Shown piece after piece: positions 1-4,814 of a stretch of DNA of 6,905 bases; positions within the stretch are counted from its first letter, which is position 1, and the number at the start of each line of letters is the position of its first letter. Origin of the DNA: a bacterium (GTDB lineage Bacteria; UBA9089; CG2-30-40-21). Position numbers and translations under genes: made by a program. The notes under the pieces are model-generated. The model searched no databases and was not told where the DNA came from. It saw nothing but the letters and a program-made list of their open reading frames with translations. The stretch is taken from assembly GCA_018814245.1 (NCBI GenBank), contig JAHIZN010000134.1, forward strand, positions 1 to 6,905, in the 5' to 3' direction.

Positions 1-41
1 GCTATTGTTATTTCATACACATTTCGAATCAGTCAGAAATC

Positions 42-225
42 GTAACTATTCAGATGTGTAATGAAGGAGAAATGGAGAAAATGGGGAAATGGAGAAAAGA
101 AGAATTAACTGATAAAATTACAAGAATTGTTTTTTGAATCAGAGAAATAGATTAAGATTTTTTCTCCAATTCTCCCTTTTCCCCATTTCCCCTTATCTTA
201 CACATTTGTATAGCTGAATAGTTAC
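42..225. repeat. Palindromic MITE-like element downstream of the aminotransferase gene
   Basis: The ends are inverted copies of one 12-mer: GTAACTATTCAG at 42-53 and CTGAATAGTTAC at 214-225. Inside them ATGTGTAA (54-61) mirrors TTACACAT (198-205), with an extra 8 bases on the right arm. The next arms are purine-rich on the left (GGAGAAATGGAGAAAATGGG, 66-85) and the matching pyrimidine-rich sequence on the right (161-195). The middle (about 98-156) is AT-rich and shows no coding. The ends match those of the element at 3145-3369 (GTAACTACTCAG), so the two belong to one terminal-repeat family with different arms. Unlike that copy, there is no duplication in the flanks (CAGAAATC on the left, ATTAATTT on the right), so it is old, rearranged or recombined. 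The right end lies 8 bases from the aminotransferase stop codon. In RNA the arms would form a long hairpin that could also stabilise or end the upstream transcript. Confidence 0.72.
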
Positions 226-232
226 ATTAATT

Positions 233-1336
233 TTACAATTCAAAAGATCTGATCCCTGCAACCACAGCATCCCTTTGCTCATCTGTTAGTTCAGGATATA
301 TGGGCAAGGAGATAACCTCTGAGCATGCCTTTTCACTCTCAGGAAAGTCTCCTTGTTTATATCCTAAGCATGAGAATGTCTCCTGTAGATGCAATGGCAT
401 GGGATAGTGAATGGCAGTAGGTATGCCGGCTTCAGATAGATGTTTCTGAAATTTATCCCGGTATTGAACCTTCAGGGTGTATTGATTATAGACGCATTTA
501 TTCCATTCCTCTTCAAAGGGGATAGTGAGCCATGGAATATCTGCCAAGGATTCATTGTATCTGTTAGCGATTTGCCTTCTTGTCTGTGTCCATTTGGTGA
601 TATGCCTTGCCTTTATTCTTAAGACAGCTGCCTGAATCTCATCAAGACGGCTGTTACACCCAAGAAGTGAGTGCTGGTATTTGATCCTTGATCCATGGTT
701 TCGCAGCATTTTTAATCTTTCTGCCACATCCTTATCATTGGTCAGTATCATACCGGCATCACCATATGCCCCAAGGTTTTTTGCCGGGAAAAAGGAAAAA
801 CATCCGGTATGACCAATGCTTCCAGAACATTTTCCCTTATATTCAGAAAGTATTGCCTGAGCTGCATCCTCAATCACTATAAGATTGTATTTTTTAGCCA
901 AATCCATGATTGGATCCATATCCGCCATCTGACCATAAAGATGTACCGGAATAATAGCCTTTGTCTTTTTGGTGATTGCCTGTTCAATTTTTTCTACATC
1001 AATGTTAAATGTTTTGGGATTAATATCAACAAACACAGGCTTGGCACCCAGCATGGCTATAACCTCAGCTGTAGCAATAAAGGTAAGCGGGGTGGTAATG
1101 ACCTCATCTTCCCTGCTTATCCCATAAGCCATTAAAGATAAAAGCAGGGCATCTGTGCCTGAATTTACCCCTATACCATAACTTGCACCACAAAGTGAGG
1201 CAATCTCTTTTTCTAATAAACCAACCTCTTCACCAAGAATAAAGCTCCCCTTTTCCAGAACATGTATAACAGCCTGATCAATTTCTTGTTTTATAGACTG
1301 ATACTGTTTGGTTAGATCAAGTAAAGGTATATTCAT
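233..1336 (-). CDS. DegT/DnrJ/EryC1/StrS-family PLP-dependent sugar aminotransferase
   Basis: This is a 367-residue protein of full family length. Such enzymes transfer an amino group, usually from glutamate, to a keto group on a nucleotide-activated sugar, for surface polysaccharide or glycan synthesis in the cytoplasm. Visible family marks are NSGTDAL (58-64, cofactor phosphate site), EDAAQA (156-161, with the Asp that contacts the PLP ring nitrogen), SFFPAKNLGAYGDAG (181-195, with Lys186 as the expected Schiff-base lysine), GCNSRLDEIQAA (226-237) and HYPMPLHLQ (310-318). The last motif is typical of the QdtB/FdtB/WbpE-like subgroup, but the exact sugar cannot be told. The ATG at 1336 follows a good Shine-Dalgarno (GGAGGAG, 9-nt spacing), which sits inside an ACGCGGAGG-type repeat. 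It is downstream of metF on the same strand with a repeat-filled gap, and no other sugar genes are in view, so the linkage to metF is probably incidental. Confidence 0.93.
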   Translation of the reverse strand: MNIPLLDLTKQYQSIKQEIDQAVIHVLEKGSFILGEEVGLLEKEIASLCGASYGIGVNSGTDALLLSLMAYGISREDEVITTPLTFIATAEVIAMLGAKPVFVDINPKTFNIDVEKIEQAITKKTKAIIPVHLYGQMADMDPIMDLAKKYNLIVIEDAAQAILSEYKGKCSGSIGHTGCFSFFPAKNLGAYGDAGMILTNDKDVAERLKMLRNHGSRIKYQHSLLGCNSRLDEIQAAVLRIKARHITKWTQTRRQIANRYNESLADIPWLTIPFEEEWNKCVYNQYTLKVQYRDKFQKHLSEAGIPTAIHYPMPLHLQETFSCLGYKQGDFPESEKACSEVISLPIYPELTDEQRDAVVAGIRSFEL

Positions 1337-1371
1337 CGGTATTTTCTCCTCCGCGTTATACTTAGATTTTT

Positions 1372-1386
1372 AGACTTCCGAAGTCT
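1372..1386. repeat. Short hairpin between metF tail duplicate and aminotransferase gene
   Basis: AGACTT, CCG, AAGTCT forms a 6-bp stem with a 3-base loop. There is no U-run after it on either strand, so it is not a clear rho-independent terminator. It joins directly to the diverged metF-tail copy and looks like another small dispersed palindrome. Confidence 0.35.
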
Positions 1387-1393
1387 GAAGTTT

Positions 1394-1458
1394 GCCCTCA
1401 GAGCCTACACCCCAGCCATCTCCAACATTTTCGGCACGATCTCTTCCTTGCCAGCAGT
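1394..1458 (-). pseudogene. Diverged duplicate of the metF 3' end
   Basis: These 65 bases align with the true metF end (1511-1575) at about 84% identity by eye. Read on the minus strand in metF frame they give GKEEIVPKMLEMAGV and a stop, against GKEEIVPEILEMAGV and a stop in metF. Most of the differences are silent or conservative, so the copy diverged while under coding constraint, or comes from a related metF. No start or upstream part of a second metF is present, so it is a tail fragment only. It is separated from metF by 1459-1510, which carries a third GGCAAGGAAGAGAT and a GC-rich repeat. It could be the remnant of a gene-end replacement or of a tandem duplication. Confidence 0.75.
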
Positions 1459-1460
1459 GG

Positions 1461-1491
1461 CAGAGACCCCTCCGCGTCCTCCGCGTCTCTG
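1461..1491. repeat. ACGCGGAGG-type dispersed repeat with hairpin
   Basis: On the minus strand the sequence reads CGCAGAGACGCGGAGGACGC and then GGAGGGGTCTCTG, with two copies of ACGCGGAGG and outer arms CAGAGAC (1461-1467) and GTCTCTG (1485-1491) that pair. Similar strings are known as anonymous dispersed intergenic repeats in many bacterial genomes. It has interrupted the middle unit of the small tandem array made from the metF tail. Confidence 0.65.
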
Positions 1492-1521
1492 CGTGACCCA
1501 TCTCTTCCTTGCCCTCAGAAA

Positions 1522-2424
1522 TTACACCCCTGCCATCTCCAATATCTCCGGCACTATCTCTTCCTTGCCAATAGCCATGATGTGCACACCATCGCATATT
1601 TTTTCGTCCTTTATCTGCTTTATCTGCCGTGCAGCTATCTCCATACCCTTTTGTAATGCCTTACCCTTTTCAGCACCAGCCATTTCATCAATCAGCCCCT
1701 GCGGGACACATACCCCGGCTACATTGGCATTGAGATACCTTGCCATGCCTGCGGAGACAAGAACAAGGATGCCGGCTAATATCTTAACATTAGACTTTCT
1801 GGCATGTTCCATAAATGACTTGAGTCTGACCATATCATAAACCGCCTGTGTCTGGAAAAATCCTGCACCTGTCTTAACCTTTTTGCGAAACTTCAGGAGC
1901 TGGGAATCCATATTGTCTGCCTCAGGTGTAGCGGTAGCACCAACACAAAACTCAACCCCGCCATCCAGTTTATTCCCGCCAATATCCTGCCCCTGCTCCA
2001 GACTCTTCACAGCAGCAATCAATTGAACAGAGTCAATGTCAAATACCTGTTTAGCACCCTTATGGTCACCAAGGCTGATGTGATCGCCAGTAAGGCAAAG
2101 AACATTTCTCACACCCAAAACATAGGCAGAAAGCAGGTCTGACTGTAATGCCATACGGTTTCTATCCCGACAGGTCATCTGCAGGATTGGTTCACCGCCA
2201 TGATCCTTGATAATATGACACACTGCCACAGATGATAATCTCATCACTGATGATTGGTTATCCGTAACATTCATCCCGTGAACCTTGTCCTTCAATATCT
2301 CAATATGATGCAGCATCTTATCGATATTTGTCCCCTTTGGCGGACCTATCTCTGAGGTGATCACAAACTCACCTGAAGCAAGTATTTCTGCCAGAGGTGC
2401 TACCTCATTAAACGGTTTGTTCAT
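1522..2424 (-). CDS. metF: Methylenetetrahydrofolate reductase, MetF flavoprotein subunit
   Basis: The 300-residue protein matches the MTHFR TIM-barrel family. It reduces 5,10-methylene-tetrahydrofolate to 5-methyl-tetrahydrofolate with FMN, in the methyl branch of the Wood-Ljungdahl pathway. Seen in the sequence: VITSEIGPPKG (21-31) with the Glu25 that matches the catalytic N-terminal Glu, NVTDN (52-56), CLTGDH (110-115) with the conserved Asp after Gly that sits near FMN, GAGFFQTQ (186-193), and a C-terminal GVHIMAIGKEE. An in-frame ATG exists three codons upstream (2433), but the Shine-Dalgarno GAGGGGGG touches that codon directly. The ATG at 2424 has proper spacing and is preferred. It overlaps metV by 17 bases, so translation is probably coupled. 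Its 3' end is repeated just downstream as a fragment. Confidence 0.95.
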   Translation of the reverse strand: MNKPFNEVAPLAEILASGEFVITSEIGPPKGTNIDKMLHHIEILKDKVHGMNVTDNQSSVMRLSSVAVCHIIKDHGGEPILQMTCRDRNRMALQSDLLSAYVLGVRNVLCLTGDHISLGDHKGAKQVFDIDSVQLIAAVKSLEQGQDIGGNKLDGGVEFCVGATATPEADNMDSQLLKFRKKVKTGAGFFQTQAVYDMVRLKSFMEHARKSNVKILAGILVLVSAGMARYLNANVAGVCVPQGLIDEMAGAEKGKALQKGMEIAARQIKQIKDEKICDGVHIMAIGKEEIVPEILEMAGV

Positions 2425-3088
2425 AATACACATCCCCCCTCAACATTCTTCGTTGTCCCTTATCCCTGTCTGTTGACCAATCCTTTGGCGGCAATATATC
2501 CTCTAACTGGTCAAGTTGTTTCAATGTTTTTAATCGTTCATAGATAAGCTGCCAGCCACAGTCCATCTCTTTACTCACCTCACACTTACCATCCTGACTC
2601 CCGCCGCATGGACCATTGAGCAATCCCTTTGAACACCGTGCAATCGGGCATACCCCGCCAAACCTGCCAAGCCCGCAATTCCCGCAGCCACGGCAGTTTT
2701 CTACCCACAGCCCATGTTCCTTTGGCATACCCATGAAGCTGGTATTTAATGCCGGATACACTGGTTTATCCGGGAATCTTTCAGCCAATGCCTGCACACC
2801 TACACCGCAGGCACATGAAAGTATAGCATCTACGCCATCAACCTTGTCCTTTAATGTATCCACAAACTCCCATTCACACTGCCTCTGAATACAATCCTCA
2901 ATCAGTTGCGGATCTTTTCCGTCTATTCGCAGAGCCATTCGCAGGCAAGAGGCAATAATCCCCACCTCTTTTTCACCACCAGCCATACACACGGTTACAC
3001 ATGTTCCACAGCCGACTACCAGTATCTTTTGATACTTAGCCGTCATTGTTTTAATTTCCTGAATCGGCTTTTGTTCAGCAACAATCAT
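2408..3088 (-). CDS. metV: MetV, cysteine-rich partner subunit of methylenetetrahydrofolate reductase
   Basis: The 226-residue protein belongs to the MTHFR C-terminal (MetV-like) family, which in acetogens joins MetF. In studied complexes MetV carries metal centres (iron-sulfur clusters, zinc) and passes electrons to the FMN in MetF. Sixteen cysteines are present. One group is N-terminal (VVGCGTCVTVC, 24-34, plus Cys48, 66 and 71). A pair follows at SCACGVG (91-97). The family signature is C-terminal: CRGCGNCGLGRFGGVCPIARC (132-152, 21 residues with Cys at 132, 135, 138, 147 and 152), LLNGPCGG (156-163) and KCEV/CGW. The first part resembles a Rossmann-like cysteine domain found in corrinoid/CO-dehydrogenase-associated proteins. 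The start at 3088 has an excellent Shine-Dalgarno (AAGGAGGG, 7-nt spacing). It is the first gene of the metVF pair. A MITE with 8-bp duplications lies 48 bases upstream, so its promoter region may have been altered or replaced. Confidence 0.94.
   Translation of the reverse strand: MIVAEQKPIQEIKTMTAKYQKILVVGCGTCVTVCMAGGEKEVGIIASCLRMALRIDGKDPQLIEDCIQRQCEWEFVDTLKDKVDGVDAILSCACGVGVQALAERFPDKPVYPALNTSFMGMPKEHGLWVENCRGCGNCGLGRFGGVCPIARCSKGLLNGPCGGSQDGKCEVSKEMDCGWQLIYERLKTLKQLDQLEDILPPKDWSTDRDKGQRRMLRGDVYYEQTV
2434..2441 (-). promoter_or_regulatory. Ribosome binding site that decides the metF start
   Basis: GAGGGGGG lies inside the metV coding end. It abuts the upstream ATG (2433) with no spacer but is 9 bases from the ATG at 2424, so the latter is the better metF start. 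Its position supports translational coupling with metV. Confidence 0.6.
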
Positions 3089-3136
3089 TATTCATCCCTC
3101 CTTAATAATCTGTAAGCGTTTAGCAATCAGTTCATT

Positions 3137-3377
3137 CTTTATTTGTAACTACTCAGCAATAATAATATCACGCAAAGGTCGCAAAGTAAAAAAACCGCAA
3201 AGATCGCAGAGATTTATGACTGAAAATGAAATATCGTATAAAATAATAGAAGTAGCCATTAAATTGAAAGACGGAATTCACAGGATTGTAAACAATTTAT
3301 AATCTTTTGCGATTCTTTGCGTGAAATCTTTGCGATCTTTGCGTGAAAAAAGAGGTGGTAAGTAGTTACCTTTATTT
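3137..3377. mobile_element. 225-bp MITE with 8-bp target-site duplication, GTAACTA ends
   Basis: The element spans 3145-3369. Left end GTAACTACTCAG (3145-3156) faces right end GTAAGTAGTTAC (3358-3369), with the outer nine bases paired exactly. Directly outside both ends is the same octamer, CTTTATTT (3137-3144 and 3370-3377), a perfect target duplication. The arms are made of inverted CGCAAAG-type repeats (about 3171-3212 and 3306-3346). Between them is a short plus-strand ORF (3216-3302). There is no transposase, so it needs one in trans. GTAA at the tip plus 8-bp duplication are hallmarks of IS66-type transposition, and this parentage is an inference. The right duplication includes the stop codon of the aspartic protease gene, so insertion left that protein intact. 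Confidence 0.88.
3216..3302 (+). pseudogene. Internally deleted GxxExxY-family gene remnant inside the MITE
   Basis: The 28-codon ORF starts MTENEISYKIIEVAIK and ends LKDGIHRIVNNL followed by TAA. From memory, the beginning matches the usual N-terminus of GxxExxY proteins (small proteins with a PD-(D/E)XK nuclease-like fold), and the ending matches their usual C-terminus (LINFN...LKDGIKR-V). The middle, about 90 residues including the GxxExxY motif, is missing, and the two ends are joined in frame. It therefore looks like an internal deletion derivative of a longer element that carried the whole gene between CGCAAAG repeats. No clear Shine-Dalgarno is seen, and such a short product is unlikely to act as a nuclease. 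Family assignment rests on two short stretches, so it is a firm suspicion rather than proof. Confidence 0.65.
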
Positions 3378-3734
3378 TAACGATATTGCCGTCATTCTTC
3401 TTAAGGTCATGGTAACCGGATCAACACCAATACCCACAGCTTCTAATGCGAGTACCCCAAGAATTGGCTCTGTATCCTCGGGTCCAAAGATAATCTGAGA
3501 TACTGTTTCTGAGCCCATAAACGAAATCCTTGCAAAACCATACTTATATTCTACCGGCTGGCCATTAGCCAATTCATATACTGCCTTCCCTTCAACTTGA
3601 ATGCCAATCTTTATTAACTCGCTTTCTGGAGCCATGCAATTTATACTACCTGTATCAACCAAAAACAACCCTTCATATCCTGGCAGGGATTTCATCAGAT
3701 TTGTAACATTTACGGTAACCTTTGTTAGTCCCAT
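3372..3734 (-). CDS. Small clan AA (retropepsin-like) aspartic protease
   Basis: The 120-residue protein has the single-lobe retropepsin layout: FLVDTGS (24-30) with catalytic Asp27, followed by the flap-like region, and then EPILGVLALEAVGIGVDP (89-106), where the ILG triad and hydrophobic stretch match the second conserved motif of bacterial/archaeal clan AA proteases. Enzymes of this type act as homodimers, each chain giving one DTG. No signal peptide or membrane segment is visible, so it is probably cytoplasmic. Natural substrates of these small proteins are generally unknown, and a toxin-antitoxin-like or accessory role is only speculation. The ATG at 3734 follows a near-ideal Shine-Dalgarno (AAGGAGGTG). 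A second AAAGGAGGT lies about 30 bases further upstream with no start codon after it. The gene is sandwiched between two MITEs, the downstream one inserted exactly at its stop codon. Confidence 0.85.
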   Translation of the reverse strand: MGLTKVTVNVTNLMKSLPGYEGLFLVDTGSINCMAPESELIKIGIQVEGKAVYELANGQPVEYKYGFARISFMGSETVSQIIFGPEDTEPILGVLALEAVGIGVDPVTMTLRRMTAISLK

Positions 3735-3768
3735 TCTTCCACCTCCTTAATTTTTAATTCTCTTACCT

Positions 3769-3937
3769 CCTTTAGTGTAATGGGTTAGTCAATGGTGGAA
3801 AAATGTTTAACAGAAGATGCATTCTGTTTTAGCGGAGTGAACTTCACACACCTCCAAATCCCCTCTTGAGAGGGAGTAGGGGGTGTGTATCTTTCCTATA
3901 GAAATTTCCACCATTAACTAACCCATTACCCTTTAGT
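3769..3937. mobile_element. 153-bp MITE with 25-bp inverted ends and 8-bp target-site duplication
   Basis: The element spans 3777-3929. Its 25-bp terminal inverted repeats (3777-3801 and 3905-3929, tip GTAATGGGTTAGT) differ at a single base. Both ends are flanked at once by CCTTTAGT (3769-3776 and 3930-3937), a perfect 8-bp duplication. Inside are further hairpins: AACAGAA/TTCTGTT (3809-3815/3822-3828), ACACACC/GGTGTGT (3846-3852/3882-3888) and CCCTCT/AGAGGG (3861-3866/3869-3874). No coding is present. Different from the other MITE in all but the first four bases (GTAA) and the duplication length, it may be moved by the same or a related IS66-type transposase (inference). The near-perfect ends and duplication point to recent movement. 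It sits just upstream of the ribosome-binding region of the aspartic protease gene and just behind the orphan RNA promoter. Confidence 0.92.
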
Positions 3938-3948
3938 TAAAATTTCTC

Positions 3949-3977
3949 TTGACATCTTTGTTAAAATCATTTATAAT
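3949..3977 (+). promoter_or_regulatory. Perfect consensus sigma-70 promoter
   Basis: TTGACA (3949-3954) and TATAAT (3972-3977) are both exact consensus and are separated by exactly 17 bases. The expected start site at about 3984-3985 coincides with the first base of the closing stem of the structured RNA downstream. No protein gene on the plus strand follows, so the promoter must serve that RNA. It is the strongest promoter in the window. Confidence 0.88.
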
Positions 3978-3983
3978 ATAATC

Positions 3984-4080
3984 AGAGCGATAAGACCGCT
4001 GTGGGTTGTTCGAGGTGCTTCCCTCTGTGAGGCTATGAGCCTCGACATCACAAGCTCACACGGCACGCTCGTTTTTATTT
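3984..4080 (+). ncRNA. Unidentified ~90-nt structured RNA with own promoter and U-tail
   Basis: The RNA begins at the start site predicted from the promoter and can fold into a rod. The closing stem is GAGCG/CGCTC (3985-3989/4066-4070), then come CCG/CGG (3996-3998/4061-4063), TGTG/CACA (4000-4003/4057-4060), TTGT/ACAA (4006-4009/4050-4053) and TCGAGG/CCTCGA (4010-4015/4040-4045). The core has four alternating segments, GAGG, CCTC, GAGG, CCTC (4012, 4022, 4029 and 4040), which allow either a nested fold or two side-by-side hairpins. The closing stem runs directly into GTTTTTATTTT, a likely intrinsic terminator (4066-4080). It is not SRP RNA (no GGAAGGAAGCA core), too short for 6S or tmRNA, and has no coding. 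Its tail overlaps the end of the DUF3800 gene on the other strand by a few bases, so an antisense or antitoxin-like role is possible but unproven. Confidence 0.72.
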
Positions 4081-4713
4081 TAGTAGATATTGCACCTCAT
4101 ATTGAATTTTCTCTTTAAATGCATTATACCACTCCAAATCGTTTCGTTCATACTTTCTGAAAATTCCCCATCCAAACATATCAACTGCCTGTAGACACAG
4201 GCATTCATAAGAGCTATAATGGTAAATATCCAATGGAATTCTGGGGTCAAATTTACTCTTTATCTGTCGTATAATGTATTCATCAAATTTCTTAATATTA
4301 TCGCTGGTTTTTGATTTATCAATGATAATTGCTATTCTTACATCAGTCTGGTCAAAAGGAATTTGGTCAAATACAAGTCGGGCTATATAATTATAAACCC
4401 TTTCTTTGTCTTTACTAAGATGTTCATAAGTCCGCTGTTTATCTAAAGTAATTGAGTAAATCCCAAATTTAATATCTCTTGCAAGGGTATAAAAATATTT
4501 TTTTATGTTTAATGGGCAGGCAGAACCTTTAAGCTCCGCAGTTAAATTTTCTCTGAATTTTCTTTTTAAGGTTATTTTCACTGTTTTGGCTAACTTCTTA
4601 TTATTTTCAACTGTTCTTAATGCCAAAACAGTCACCGTAAAATACCTTGATGGTTTTTTATTAACAAAATCAAACCCTAAATCACCACTTTCATCAAGAT
4701 ACAGATACAACAT
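4075..4713 (-). CDS. DUF3800 domain protein (RNase H-like fold predicted)
   Basis: The 212-residue protein opens with YLDESGDLG (5-13), the signature of DUF3800, at full family length. Further conserved acidic spots are visible: AELKG (59-63), IIIDKS (129-134) and LQAVDMFGWGI (174-184), where families of this kind usually read LQ-AD. Together Asp7, Glu61, Asp132 and Asp178 would form an RNase H-like acidic centre, so a metal-dependent nuclease is plausible, though the biochemical role of DUF3800 is not settled. Members are often found on islands and near defence genes. No signal or membrane segment is seen. The ATG at 4713 follows AAAGGA at workable distance. The unrecognised gene lies 101 bases upstream on the same strand, and the structured RNA converges on its stop codon. 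The low GC compared with metVF fits acquisition by transfer. Confidence 0.85.
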   Translation of the reverse strand: MLYLYLDESGDLGFDFVNKKPSRYFTVTVLALRTVENNKKLAKTVKITLKRKFRENLTAELKGSACPLNIKKYFYTLARDIKFGIYSITLDKQRTYEHLSKDKERVYNYIARLVFDQIPFDQTDVRIAIIIDKSKTSDNIKKFDEYIIRQIKSKFDPRIPLDIYHYSSYECLCLQAVDMFGWGIFRKYERNDLEWYNAFKEKIQYEVQYLLK

Positions 4714-4772
4714 AAATTATCATCCTTTCAATTTCTTCAATTCCTAACCTTAATTCCTCGGAACAGATTTTG

Positions 4773-4802
4773 TTTCTCCATTTTCCCCTGTTCTTACACA
4801 TT
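4773..4802. repeat. Partial copy of the left-edge palindrome arm
   Basis: TTTCTCCATTTTCCCC (4773-4788) and TTCTTACACATT (4791-4802) repeat, in the same order, the right arm of the element at 42-225 (TTTCTCC, TTTTCCCC, TCTTACACATT). No inverted partner or GTTAC end is present nearby, so it is a solo or decayed arm in the gap between the DUF3800 gene and the gene upstream. Confidence 0.55.
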
Positions 4803-4814
4803 AATTTGTCATTT

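Noticed and set aside
809..1135. Plus-strand open frame of 108 codons
   Set aside because: It lies wholly opposite the aminotransferase gene, whose family motifs are clear, and its product has no recognisable pattern or ribosome site.
1370..1597. Minus-strand open frame of 75 codons across the metF tail duplicates
   Set aside because: It reads metF and its tail copy in the wrong frame. The real signal is the GKEEIVP frame.
1448..1840. Plus-strand open frame of 130 codons
   Set aside because: It is the shadow of metF and of the repeat region behind it, with a proline- and cysteine-rich composition typical of antisense reading.
3171..3346. CRISPR-like array from repeated CGCAAAG strings
   Set aside because: The copies are short, irregularly spaced, in inverted orientation and inside a MITE, with no constant repeat plus unique spacer pattern.
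3780..3795. Minus-strand TTGACT in the MITE left end as a -35 box for the aspartic protease gene
   Set aside because: No acceptable -10 box lies 16-18 bases downstream. The match is created by the single mismatch in the terminal repeat.
3984..4080. SRP RNA or a tRNA-like gene
   Set aside because: The SRP core (GGAA loop with the AGCAGCC region) is absent. On the minus strand a CTCATAG loop looks like a Met anticodon loop, but no T-arm GGTTCGA or acceptor layout fits.
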